Positions 1-8,398 of a stretch of 36,933 nucleotides of DNA are shown one piece after another. The notes beneath the pieces were generated by a model, which saw nothing but the letters and a program-made list of their open reading frames with translations, searched no databases and was not told where the DNA came from. The DNA comes from Lachnospiraceae bacterium (GTDB taxonomy: Bacteria > Bacillota > Clostridia > Lachnospirales > Lachnospiraceae), in assembly GCA_009774395.1 (NCBI GenBank), contig VSNQ01000033.1, forward strand, positions 1 through 36,933, read 5' to 3'. Each line of letters begins with the position of its first letter. Position 1 is the stretch's first letter. The position numbers and the translations under genes are program-made.

Positions 1-89
1 GTATAACAGCTTTTACTCTTGATAAATCCTATGTTCTTCCGTTTATTTCTTTTTCTTCATGAAACAACCCTATTATATATTAACAAATA

Positions 90-125
90 AAGGATATTCT
101 GTGACAGTACTGTCGGAATATCCTT
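90..125 (-). terminator. Hairpin after the ABC export operon, probable terminator
   Basis: Arms AAGGATATTC (90-99) and GAATATCCTT (116-125) pair perfectly around an inner palindrome, GACAGTACTGTC. The hairpin lies just beyond the stop of the minus-strand ABC ATPase. The downstream T-tract is weak (TTTATTTGTT on the minus strand), so it may be an inefficient terminator or a 3' stabiliser. I see nothing recognisable in bases 1-89. Confidence 0.5.
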
Positions 126-151
126 CATAATTTTCTTATAATCAATTTTTT

Positions 152-1024
152 CTATCTACCTACCCAATATAAATAAACATCTTCCAAATTGGGATACACT
201 TTCTGTACTTTTCCAACATCTGGCACAGTATCGGATACAATACGTATACAGGTTTTATTTCCTGATATTATGATGTTAGCAATCTTACACTCAACCGCTT
301 CATAATATTTCCGTTCTTCTTCTGTTACCATTACCTCGAATACTTTTTCCTCCATCTCTTCCATAAGTTCTTCTGGCTTTCCCTGCTTTATTACTTTGCC
401 TGCCTCCATAATCAATATATTTTTGGAAATACTTTCGACATCAGGCACAACGTGCGTTGCCAGCAAGACTATTTTATTTTTTGATATCCCACTAATAAAA
501 TTGCGAATACGGATTCTCTCATTGGGATCCAACCCTGCTGTTGGTTCATCCATAACCAATATTTCTGGGTCATTTAGCAACGCTTGCGCTATCAATATAC
601 GCTGTTTCATCCCACCAGAATATGACTTTAATTTCTTATATCTCGCTTCCTGTAAATTAACAACCTCCAAAAGCATAGCAATTCTTTCCTTTGCTTCTTG
701 CTTCTTCATTCCTTTAAGAGCAGACATATACCACAAAAATTTCTCCCCTGTAAAATCATCATATACCCCTTGCTGTTGTGGTATATATCCCAGTTTTTTT
801 CGGTAATTCGCTCCCAATCGCCCGATTTCTGCATCATTATATGCAATGGTTCCCCTATCTGCCTTTAAATTTTGTGTGATAATATTCATAAGAGTGCTTT
901 TGCCCGCTCCGTTCGCGCCCAAAAGCCCATATACTCCCTGTGTAAACTTAACAGAAAAATTTTTTACAGCATATGTCTTCCCTTTATTATAACTCTTTTC
1001 AACCCCTATTAATTCCAACTCCAT
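152..1024 (-). CDS. ABC transporter ATP-binding protein (ABC-2/drug or peptide export type)
   Basis: This 290-residue cytoplasmic ATPase would power the permease encoded 11 bp upstream. Visible motifs are Walker A GANGAGKST at about residues 36-44, the signature SGGMKQR at about 136-142, Walker B ILVMDEPTAGLDP at about 155-167 and the switch His-191 in LLATHV. The last 80 residues form an accessory C-terminal domain as in BcrA/NatA-type ATPases. It is the final gene of a minus-strand operon of lipoprotein, permease and ATPase, followed by a hairpin. Substrate cannot be told from sequence. The relic of a small peptide gene upstream (4578-4784) suggests peptide export or self-protection, which is inference. 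Confidence 0.93.
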   Translation of the reverse strand: MELELIGVEKSYNKGKTYAVKNFSVKFTQGVYGLLGANGAGKSTLMNIITQNLKADRGTIAYNDAEIGRLGANYRKKLGYIPQQQGVYDDFTGEKFLWYMSALKGMKKQEAKERIAMLLEVVNLQEARYKKLKSYSGGMKQRILIAQALLNDPEILVMDEPTAGLDPNERIRIRNFISGISKNKIVLLATHVVPDVESISKNILIMEAGKVIKQGKPEELMEEMEEKVFEVMVTEEERKYYEAVECKIANIIISGNKTCIRIVSDTVPDVGKVQKVYPNLEDVYLYWVGR

Positions 1025-1035
1025 ATCGTTCTACC

Positions 1036-3111
1036 TCACATTATTCCGAGAAATAATATATTGATATCCCAGTCAAAATGATACAGCACTCCGGCAATTG
1101 TCCCCACAACACCAATGCCTGTAAGCATCACAACCATTTCATTTCTCATTAACCGCGCAAGTTTCAGGCACACAAGTCCCACTATCAAAAAAGCAAGCGC
1201 CTTACAAATAAACACACCAATAAACATCATGCCTAAGTAAATATTTGCAGAAATACTTATCATAGTAAAATCTTCCAGTCTTTGCCCAGCCATACAAAAT
1301 CTATCAATCTTGTAATATTGTAAGAATAACGGAAACTCCACTATCAAGTACACCATTCCTATACACAATAATGCACAAATAATCCTACTATTATCTAAAC
1401 GTTTCCTACCATAATATGTTGACTCAATTAGTTTGAGCATATTTTTTTTCATATCAATTGTATAAATCCCACTAATGAAAAAAAACAATACTGCAGAGCC
1501 AACAAACCACAAGACAACATCCTTTTTTGTATTCAACCATAATTTTTGATATAATATTTCATCTAATAAATATTTATCCTGTAAGTTTCCTGGTTTATCT
1601 TTCAATTTTTCGAGTTGTTTTACTATCATATCAAAACCTTCCTCACGCAGTATTATCTCTGCGTTTAGAACACTTTTCCTCACATAATCTTCGTCAGAAT
1701 TACTTATTGCAAGTTCTAAAGCTTCCTGTCGCATCTGCTCAATAAACTCCGCCTCTCCTTCTATCTTGGCAATTGTGCCATCTGTAATTTGTCCCCCAAA
1801 TTTATTAATATAGGAATGATATGAAGCTTCCTTGGCAGTGCTGTAATACTCTGCCCGAAATACCCCTATTGTTTCACTAATTGCCCATATTATCAAAATA
1901 ATAAGAACGATTCCTTTCTTTTGTTGAAACATTAATTTATAAAATTCGTAATATACCAAACTAGTTTGATGATTTAAAATAGAAAGTTTCCCACGAATCT
2001 TTTGTATTATCCATTCGATCCGACTTTCTGTTTTCGTCTGATATAGCACGCAAAAGGCAATGACACCAACAACAGACAATATAAACAACAATAGCAACGT
2101 ACTTCCTAACATTACCACATCTCTATCTATCGGATATCCAAACAGATTTAAATTATGATACTCCCCTAGTACCCCTTGCATATTCCAATAATAAAAGAGG
2201 TTTACACATTTCAGCATATCAAGCGATCCATTGATATGCAAAAATCTGCTGAACAGATATTCTATTCCCAATATACTTCCGGCTGTCCCAATGGCAGTAA
2301 TTTCATTTTTCAATAACATTCCAATACAATACAGTACCAGCAAAAACAGTATCGACACGATTGCCCGTATCAAAACAACAGCCACAATTGCCTCCTGAAC
2401 AGAACATAAATAGGTACAATTTCTGAACAGTGATACCGATTGGAGTGCTCTGTCAAGATTTCCGTATCCATACATCCATCCTATATAGAGTATAGTGCTG
2501 CATTCCTGTAATAAGCTATATCCAATTGTCATCATTACCATCACCAAAAGCTTCGCTGCTGCAAGAGGTGCATGTCCATACAGATTTCCTTTAAGCAAAG
2601 GCATTAAATCCATATCGCGTTCCCAGAAAAGCATATAATATGTCAATACAAATAAAAAAACCAATTGGAAAAGAACCCCACTCCCATATTGTGCTAAGGT
2701 ACGAACACCATAACAGTTATCCACCTGCAATTCTAATCCCACAAAGGGCAAAAAGTCTTCGCCGCTCTTTTCTAAATTACGATATACGTAGCTGTCTGGT
2801 TCCATAAAAAGGGATGTGCTTTCCATTTGCTTCACACGTTCTTCCATACCATTTACAAATAATGGATATGCCTTAATATAAGCTGACTGTGTTTCCATCT
2901 CTTTCTGGTAAAAGCCATCTATATCTGCCCCTCTGTCACCCTCCATGTATTTTATAAAATTTTTCTTTTGTTCATGAATATAAAAGTATTCTTTGGTGTA
3001 TCTCTCATATGTATATATTGTAAATAAATTCCCGATTAGAAGAAAGAATCCAATACACCAAAACAACCTTTTTTTCCCCATCTTAATTAATTCGTACTTT
3101 ATAATTTCCAT
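1036..3111 (-). CDS. Large ABC transporter permease (two membrane halves)
   Basis: This 691-residue polytopic membrane protein has about eleven or twelve hydrophobic segments in two halves. The first segment is at residues about 17-35, followed by a roughly 100-residue polar loop; more lie at about 145-360. A second half starts near residue 398 and again has a long polar extracytoplasmic loop (about 420-530) before segments at about 532-680. This layout, a TM helix followed by a large external loop in each half, is typical of ABC-2-like permeases in Firmicutes. It sits 11 bp before the ATPase gene and 22 bp after the lipoprotein gene, so the three are almost surely one transcript. The family is not recognised more precisely. 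Confidence 0.85.
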   Translation of the reverse strand: MEIIKYELIKMGKKRLFWCIGFFLLIGNLFTIYTYERYTKEYFYIHEQKKNFIKYMEGDRGADIDGFYQKEMETQSAYIKAYPLFVNGMEERVKQMESTSLFMEPDSYVYRNLEKSGEDFLPFVGLELQVDNCYGVRTLAQYGSGVLFQLVFLFVLTYYMLFWERDMDLMPLLKGNLYGHAPLAAAKLLVMVMMTIGYSLLQECSTILYIGWMYGYGNLDRALQSVSLFRNCTYLCSVQEAIVAVVLIRAIVSILFLLVLYCIGMLLKNEITAIGTAGSILGIEYLFSRFLHINGSLDMLKCVNLFYYWNMQGVLGEYHNLNLFGYPIDRDVVMLGSTLLLLFILSVVGVIAFCVLYQTKTESRIEWIIQKIRGKLSILNHQTSLVYYEFYKLMFQQKKGIVLIILIIWAISETIGVFRAEYYSTAKEASYHSYINKFGGQITDGTIAKIEGEAEFIEQMRQEALELAISNSDEDYVRKSVLNAEIILREEGFDMIVKQLEKLKDKPGNLQDKYLLDEILYQKLWLNTKKDVVLWFVGSAVLFFFISGIYTIDMKKNMLKLIESTYYGRKRLDNSRIICALLCIGMVYLIVEFPLFLQYYKIDRFCMAGQRLEDFTMISISANIYLGMMFIGVFICKALAFLIVGLVCLKLARLMRNEMVVMLTGIGVVGTIAGVLYHFDWDINILFLGIM

Positions 3112-3133
3112 ACCATCTAATGAAATCCTTTCC

Positions 3134-4402
3134 CTAAAAACTATAAGGGATTTTTTTCAACTGCGGCGCTCCACCATTGCAGTTCCCAATCTGTGACTTA
3201 TCCCAATATAAAACACCCCATTCTGTATCATCCTTATACACCGTATACATCTTTTGTGGATCCCCTATAGGCGGTAAACCCAAATCTTTAATCTCATCTG
3301 GCAATAAAAACGTATCTACAAGCTGCTTCTCCTTATCATACACCCAAAAAGTCTTCTTTTCATTATATTCCATTAATCCAAGTTCATCCCGCGTCACTAT
3401 AAACGAATTGGTTACATATAGATATTCTCCATCGCTGCGGAAACTATAGCCACTTAGCACATCTTCCATAAATACCTGACTGTTGGATCCATCAAGGTTT
3501 GCCATATACCATGTTTTTGGTGTAAAACTGGAATATTCCATATCATTTACATCAAATACATCCAACGAAAATAAAATATGATCCTGCCAAAATACGACAC
3601 TCGAAATATTCTCTTCCTCATGCCCTTCCAATGCCAATTCAGAAACATTTCCATTTTTAATATTATAAATATGGACTTTCTCATAACCGGCTCCATTGCC
3701 TGTTACTAAAAAATACAAATAATTACCATATGCTGTCAGCCATTGTATCCCCAAATAATCAATCTCTTCTCTACTCGGTTCAAAAATTGTTTTTGGTCGC
3801 TTTACGACTTTCGTAAGATCAATCGCTTTCACAAAAAAATACTCTTCCACTACTTCATCTTCACTATCGGATTCCTCAAATATTCCCTCTGAATAGTAGA
3901 AAATACCCCGATGAATCATCCAATCCATAATATAAACCTCTTTCCATTGATAAATCTGTTCTTTCTCCGCACCATCTTCTGATAAGCGGTATAATGTCAG
4001 TATCGTTTCCATACCCTCATAACTTTGTGCTATATAATACAAATACCCCTTATAATACTCAAACCCTGTACTGCAGCTTTGACCTCCATAAGGCTGTACA
4101 TATGCATTACAAGTTTCATAACGCGCGGGTTCTGTTTCCATATCGTGTAAACAATCTACTCGATTGCACAGTGGCAGCAGTTTCTCTGTTTCCTCATCCA
4201 AATAATAAATAAATGCATCATGGCGAAAATAATATCCTTTCTCCCCTTTCTGCATATCTGGCTGTAAGTCCATAGAGCCCTGCCGCATATACTGAAAATC
4301 GCTCTCTTCCACATAAGTGTCTGGTAAATAATTCTTTCTTCCACAACCTGTTATTCCCAATAAAAGTATAAATGCAGATACATAAAATAATAGCTTTTTC
4401 AT
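3134..4402 (-). CDS. Predicted lipoprotein, DUF5050-like propeller, in an ABC operon
   Basis: I place the start at the ATG at 4402 because GGGGAGA lies 7 bp upstream and the protein then opens with a lipoprotein signal peptide: MKKLL, a hydrophobic core and the lipobox LGITGC. An upstream Met in the same frame would bury the signal. The mature part (about 400 residues) has repeated aromatic motifs such as YYFRHDAFIYYLD and YYKGYLYYIA, suggesting beta-propeller blades, and a Cys-rich patch near residues 78-110 (CNRVDCLHD, CNAY). Such lipoproteins accompany ABC exporters in clostridia, but their role is unknown to me. A miniature element lies immediately upstream (4457-4553). Confidence 0.8.
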   Translation of the reverse strand: MKKLLFYVSAFILLLGITGCGRKNYLPDTYVEESDFQYMRQGSMDLQPDMQKGEKGYYFRHDAFIYYLDEETEKLLPLCNRVDCLHDMETEPARYETCNAYVQPYGGQSCSTGFEYYKGYLYYIAQSYEGMETILTLYRLSEDGAEKEQIYQWKEVYIMDWMIHRGIFYYSEGIFEESDSEDEVVEEYFFVKAIDLTKVVKRPKTIFEPSREEIDYLGIQWLTAYGNYLYFLVTGNGAGYEKVHIYNIKNGNVSELALEGHEEENISSVVFWQDHILFSLDVFDVNDMEYSSFTPKTWYMANLDGSNSQVFMEDVLSGYSFRSDGEYLYVTNSFIVTRDELGLMEYNEKKTFWVYDKEKQLVDTFLLPDEIKDLGLPPIGDPQKMYTVYKDDTEWGVLYWDKSQIGNCNGGAPQLKKIPYSF

Positions 4403-4456
4403 TACATATTTCTCCCCGTATGCCAATTCTTTTCGTATGCATACAAACAAATAGAA

Positions 4457-4553
4457 GGGCTGCTGGAAAATAATGATATTTCCTCAATACGCCATGTGAT
4501 ATATTATGATATCACCGCAATATATTATAGGGAAATTAATTTTCCGACAGCCC
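4457..4553. repeat. Miniature inverted-repeat element (GGGCTG ends)
   Basis: The ends are an imperfect inverted repeat: GGGCTGCTGGAAAAT on the left, and a right end whose complement reads GGGCTGTCGGAAAAT. Inside is a further near-palindrome, GTGATATATTATGATATCAC (4496-4515). The element is about 97 bp, has no ORF, and sits between the peptide relic and the lipoprotein start, where it probably forms the lipoprotein leader. I see no clear target duplication. Confidence 0.55.
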
Positions 4554-4577
4554 CTCTCAAACTAAAACAATCTGTTA

Positions 4578-4784
4578 TTAATTCTTTGTATGACCCGTTC
4601 TGGTTGTTTTATGCCAGTTCGTTCCAGATGAAGTAGTAATATAATGTTCTCCTCGTCCACCTGTCACTGCTCCCTTTGGAATACCAACATATGCCGTTGC
4701 AGACACACCGCCAATTGACGCTGTATTTTGACTCGAACTACTCTCAAGGAATAAGTGATACACCCATTCAGTAAGGTTGAATAA
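4578..4784 (-). pseudogene. Remnant of a small exported peptide gene (possibly bacteriocin-like)
   Basis: An open frame of about 68 codons ends in a Gly/Ser/Thr-rich, His-containing tail (GGVSATAYVGIP, then GRGEHYITTSSGTNWHKTTR). There is no ATG in frame before the upstream stop at 4785-4787. The only candidate start is a GTG at 4763, and no signal peptide precedes the conserved-looking part. This suggests a gene that lost its 5' end. It lies upstream of, and co-directional with, the lipoprotein-permease-ATPase operon. The composition and setting recall lactococcin 972-type secreted peptides, whose genes neighbour a large membrane protein and an ATPase. That resemblance is weak and inferred. 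Confidence 0.35.
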
Positions 4785-4822
4785 TTATCATACATTTATA
4801 TTAACATGTCGTACATTATATA

Positions 4823-4867
4823 ACAATGTCAAAATTGGTAATATTTTTTTGCCAATTTTGACATTGT
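4823..4867. repeat. Perfect 16 bp inverted repeat
   Basis: ACAATGTCAAAATTGG (4823-4838) is exactly complementary to CCAATTTTGACATTGT (4852-4867), with a 13 bp AT-rich loop. It lies upstream of the peptide remnant and next to a TATAAT-like hexamer on the minus strand. It could be an operator, a terminator or the end of a lost element. Confidence 0.5.
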
Positions 4868-4914
4868 CTATCCGCTATATTAAAAATAGACCCTTCAGAT
4901 ATTAAAGAAACACA

Positions 4915-5351
4915 AATACTAAATACTACCTTAGAAAAGAACATGAAGAAGATAAACAGGGCATTTTAGACGTTCGTATTTTAGATTTTATACTTTTTGA
5001 AGAACCAACGAACGTTTCCGATGATTCAAAACCTGCTACTCAATCCAATTTTACTCATGCTTTCATATTTGGGATGATAACTGGCACTTTCTTTTTACAG
5101 ATAGTCAAAAACGTTTGGAATATGAAGCAAGAGAAAAAGCTGTTCGAGATCATAAACAAATGATGTTTGAAGCAAAAGAAAGTGGCAAAAAAGAAGGTAT
5201 TGAAATCGGCAGGGAACAAAGCAAATTTGATAAAAGTATCCAGCTTGCTAAAAATATGCTGCAAAAAGGGCCTACTATAAACATTATCGCCGAGGTAACG
5301 GGACTTAGTTTAGCTGAAATTGAAGCCCTACAATTGAAACAGACAACGTAA
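4915..5351 (+). pseudogene. Decayed Rpn/PD-(D/E)XK nuclease family (transposase-like) gene
   Basis: Plus-strand fragments of one Rpn-family protein can be read in two frames. The first contains KEHEEDKQGILDVRI (about 4936-4980). A frameshifted second part runs WDDNWHFLFTDSQKRLEYEA into the typical C-terminal tail with ESGKKEGIEIGREQ and ending AEVTGLSLAEIEALQ. The 5' half and the coherent catalytic core are missing, so no functional protein is expected. The intact C-terminal frame on its own is only 78 codons. Rpn proteins (recombination-promoting nucleases) are abundant and often degenerate in clostridial genomes. Confidence 0.75.
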
Positions 5352-5385
5352 AATTACCGCTTTGCAGAGTGTGGCTGGTATAGCT

Positions 5386-5655
5386 GGGACTGGCGCAATA
5401 AGCTATTGACTATACAAGATATCATATCAACCGACGCAAGGGGTAGTGTATATAATTTTGTGTCTTTGCTCTTCTGCCTTATTCCGGAGGCCGGGTGTGG
5501 GCAGAGCCCACAAGCCCTTATAAATACTGGGTTTCCGAATATTTCAGGTAAGTGAAAATCCGCTAAGACATAATGTTTAAAGACACAAAATTAATTACAC
5601 CCTCACGCAAGGTGTTAGACTATCTTGTATACACCTTCCTTAATGCGGCAGCCCC
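5386..5655. repeat. 99 bp miniature element (GGGGCTGYCGCA-type TIR), split by a second insertion
   Basis: The left end (GGGACTGGCGCAATAAG, 5386-5402) and the complement of the right end (GGGGCTGCCGCATTAAG, 5639-5655) match the two ends of the element at 28810-28907. The next bases also match on both sides (TATACAAGATA at 5411-5421 and TATCTTGTATA at 5621-5631). Removing the inserted element and one target copy leaves about 99 bp, against 98 bp in the intact copy. Its right end lies 8 bp from the stop of the FtsX permease gene. Confidence 0.75.
5442..5604. mobile_element. 163 bp miniature element with IS256-like ends and 8 bp target duplication
   Basis: The ends share TAATTTTGTGTCTTT on the left and its complement AAAGACACAAAATTA on the right, about 22 bp of inverted repeat with two mismatches. 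The direct repeat ACGCAAGG flanks both sides (5434-5441 and 5605-5612). This end sequence and an 8-9 bp duplication resemble IS256-family elements, from memory of that family. There is no transposase frame, so it is a non-autonomous derivative or an internally deleted copy. It is inserted inside the element at 5386-5655. Confidence 0.7.
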
Positions 5656-5662
5656 AGTATAA

Positions 5663-7519
5663 TTAATCTGTACTCCTCAACCTATCCACAATGGAAGATT
5701 TGCTCATATAATGATATATCAGATTAGGTACAAGCAAGCAAATCAAAAATATGACACATATCATTATCAATACGGATACAATGGGAAACTGAAAATCCAT
5801 ATAATGAAATTGTTTTTTCATCTCGTGGAATAACCCATATATTATAAAACTGCCTAATGTGCTTACCAATGATAACGTGATTATCGCATAAATTCCTCCT
5901 TCTGCCATTAATTCTCTTTTAATTTGTTTTGCGCTCTCTCCCACGCTTTCCAACAACGCAAATTCATGCTGTCGTGCAAATATCTCTGTTATCATTACAC
6001 TCACAAAATTAAGAAATCCCATTACCCAAAGCATAACAGTTATGCTGTTTCCTATAAACGTAAGCGTAGAAACAATCGTTTTTGCTTCCATGCGTGTTTC
6101 TATATTGGAATAAATAATAATTTTCTCATTATTGTTCAACAATTCCTTAACACTATGAAAAGCCTGATCTTGAAAATCTTGTTCAATGCTTAACTCTATT
6201 TCATAAATAATCGGTGCGGCAACCATACTTTTAAGCACTTCATCAGAAATATAAACACAGGGAAACCAATTATAGCTTTTGCCAAAATAATCATTCCATT
6301 CCGCTGGCATCCATCCGCCAATGGCATATGACAAAGTTTTATTCTCAACCATAAAAGTCACATTTTGTGTATCCACATAAGCGCCTCTATTGATATTGCG
6401 CACTATAACAAACTCACCTCGCTCAAATGCCTTTATATCAATCGGCTCATCAAGTTCTTTACTTAATTCCAAAATTTCTTCGCTGCTTATCCCATAGATA
6501 CACCCTTGCGACTTCTGAATATTACCATCACGGTCTTTCGTGTCCATCTGTATTTTGTAGCAATAATTAATATCCATTTTTGCGAAACCATCCACTTCAC
6601 CTAAATTCGATATTAACTGTTCAGTCAATACATTTTCTGCATCGTTTAAAATATAGTTTTCTATTGACGCTGTCCGATTCCTTAAATGAATATGGTTATC
6701 CTCCTGAAATGCAGCCTGCTCCATAAACAACTCTATATTCGCACTTCCAAGTATTACTGAAACAGCCAAAAATGCTGTCATTCCTAAAAATAAACTACCA
6801 AAAACCTTTACTGCACGTTGCGGAATACGAATAATATTTCTCCATGCCATTTTTATTGCACTATACTTTGAAGTTCCTGATTTTTTGTAAAAATAACCAT
6901 ACTCTGAAAATTTTACTGCTTCGATTGGGGATAGCTGTGCCGCCATTTTAACGGGTTTATAAGCACCTACAAGTATCGTTCCATAAATAAATACTGCTGT
7001 AGCAATAAAAACCACGGGATGAAAAATAATCGCTTTTTCTTCTAAGGAAAATTGTGTATACATTCTAAAAAATATGGGAACAAATAGCTTCGTTGTAAAA
7101 ATACTTACTATAAATCCTAATGGAATCGTAACAATACAAAGGCTTCTTATCTGCTTTAAAATCATTTTTGTAATCTGTTTCTGTGACATTCCAACTGCCT
7201 TTAATAATCCATAAAGACGTGTATCTCTTGAGAGAGAGGCTGACATGACATTGTTAATAATTAGGAATCCCGCAACTAATACAAATACACCTGACATAAG
7301 AAGAATGTATACAATAGACTCTATTTCACGATTCCCTTCGCCCTGTTTCAAGTTCCAAAAATGTTGCTGTTCTATTTGATTGACACACAGGCTAATAATT
7401 GTAGCAACGATAAAAGTAGTTATAAAAACAGTAATTGCAAGTACAATATTGCGACTATGATTGCGCAAAATATTTTTTTTCGCCATTTTTTTAAGTAACG
7501 CATTATCCAATTTTCTCAT
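5663..7519 (-). CDS. FtsX-type ABC transporter permease
   Basis: This 618-residue membrane protein has an N-terminal TM helix (about 25-45). A first FtsX-like membrane block follows at about 67-190, containing the loop SASLSRDTRLYGLLKAVGMS. A helix lies near 240, then a large extracytoplasmic domain at about 260-480, and a second FtsX block at about 485-605 with FARQHEFALLESVG. The repeated 'LL..VG' coupling loops contact the ATPase in MacB/BceB-like permeases. Its start overlaps the stop of the upstream ATPase gene by 4 bp. Transporters of this class usually act in antimicrobial peptide resistance or lipoprotein/peptide handling; here the substrate is unknown. No sensor kinase adjoins it. 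Confidence 0.88.
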   Translation of the reverse strand: MRKLDNALLKKMAKKNILRNHSRNIVLAITVFITTFIVATIISLCVNQIEQQHFWNLKQGEGNREIESIVYILLMSGVFVLVAGFLIINNVMSASLSRDTRLYGLLKAVGMSQKQITKMILKQIRSLCIVTIPLGFIVSIFTTKLFVPIFFRMYTQFSLEEKAIIFHPVVFIATAVFIYGTILVGAYKPVKMAAQLSPIEAVKFSEYGYFYKKSGTSKYSAIKMAWRNIIRIPQRAVKVFGSLFLGMTAFLAVSVILGSANIELFMEQAAFQEDNHIHLRNRTASIENYILNDAENVLTEQLISNLGEVDGFAKMDINYCYKIQMDTKDRDGNIQKSQGCIYGISSEEILELSKELDEPIDIKAFERGEFVIVRNINRGAYVDTQNVTFMVENKTLSYAIGGWMPAEWNDYFGKSYNWFPCVYISDEVLKSMVAAPIIYEIELSIEQDFQDQAFHSVKELLNNNEKIIIYSNIETRMEAKTIVSTLTFIGNSITVMLWVMGFLNFVSVMITEIFARQHEFALLESVGESAKQIKRELMAEGGIYAIITLSLVSTLGSFIIYGLFHEMKKQFHYMDFQFPIVSVLIMICVIFLICLLVPNLIYHYMSKSSIVDRLRSTD

Positions 7520-8199
7520 ACGCAGCCACCTGCAGCTTGTTTGATTTTTCCATCCTCTATACGAATAACATGGTCTGCCAATTTCCCAATATATGCATCA
7601 TGCGTTATCATTACAATCGTCTGATGCAGCTTGGAAGAAATTGTCTTTATAATTTTTAAAACATCTCCTCTTGTTTTGCTGTCCAAATTTCCGGTTGGCT
7701 CATCCGCCAGCAAAATAGACGGTTTTACTGCCAAAGCCCTCGCAATCGCTACTCGCTGCTGCTGCCCTCCGGAAAGCTGATTGGGGGCTGCTTCGCGCTT
7801 TTGCTCTATTTTTAGGAATCTTAAAATGGAATCAATATACTTCGTATCGGGAGTTTTCCCATCAAGTTCAATAGGCAGTACAATATTTTCATATACATTT
7901 AAAAACGGGACTAAATTATAGCTTTGAAAAACAAACCCTACATTCCGCCTTCTATAATATGTAATTTCTTCCTTCTTCATTGCTGTTATTTCATGTCCAT
8001 CAACTATAATTTTTCCTTCTGTTGGTTTGTCCAATCCTCCCAGCATATGAAGCAGTGTGCTTTTTCCTGAGCCTGACATACCAACAATTGCAACAAACTT
8101 ACCAGACTCTATCTCTAAATCAATTCCATCAAGAGCACGTACAATATTGGGTTCTTTTCCATAATATTTTTTTAACCCTTCCACTTTTATAATTGGCAT
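7516..8199 (-). CDS. MacB/LolD-type ABC ATPase paired with the FtsX permease
   Basis: This 227-residue ATPase has Walker A GMSGSGKST (about 40-48), Q-loop FVFQSYNL (about 89-96), signature LSGGQQQR (142-149), Walker B ILLADEPTGNLD (162-173) and His-200. The length, the LSGGQQQR signature and the TGNLD after Walker B are typical of the LolD/MacB/BceA group that serves FtsX-type permeases. GGAG precedes the ATG. A miniature element occupies the upstream region at 8226-8345, so the promoter may lie in or beyond it. Confidence 0.93.
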   Translation of the reverse strand: MPIIKVEGLKKYYGKEPNIVRALDGIDLEIESGKFVAIVGMSGSGKSTLLHMLGGLDKPTEGKIIVDGHEITAMKKEEITYYRRRNVGFVFQSYNLVPFLNVYENIVLPIELDGKTPDTKYIDSILRFLKIEQKREAAPNQLSGGQQQRVAIARALAVKPSILLADEPTGNLDSKTRGDVLKIIKTISSKLHQTIVMITHDAYIGKLADHVIRIEDGKIKQAAGGCV

Positions 8200-8225
8200 T
8201 TTATTTACTCCTTTATTTTTCTGTG

Positions 8226-8345
8226 ATACTAAGGAACTGTTAATAAATTACTCATGACAATTACTTGTCTAAATGCCCATCTGCGGCATCAGAACATTTA
8301 TACGGCGTACTTGTCACAAGTAACTTCTGAACAGTTCCTAAGTAT
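8226..8345. repeat. 120 bp miniature element with 16 bp TIR (copy 1 of 2)
   Basis: ATACTAAGGAACTGTT (8226-8241) and the complement of 8330-8345 (ATACTTAGGAACTGTT) differ at one base. The second copy, at 34613-34681, shares both flanks but lacks about 46 bp. That segment is bounded in this copy by the direct repeat ACTTGTC (8263-8269 and 8309-8315). The element lies between the ptuB stop and the ABC ATPase start and has no ORF. Confidence 0.65.
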
Positions 8346-8398
8346 AACAATATGTTCAGACATTTGCCACATATAATTTTCTGCACTCTCCACCTATC

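Noticed and set aside
396..806. Plus-strand open frame of 136 codons
   Set aside because: It is a shadow of the ABC ATPase gene, whose Walker and signature motifs are intact on the minus strand.
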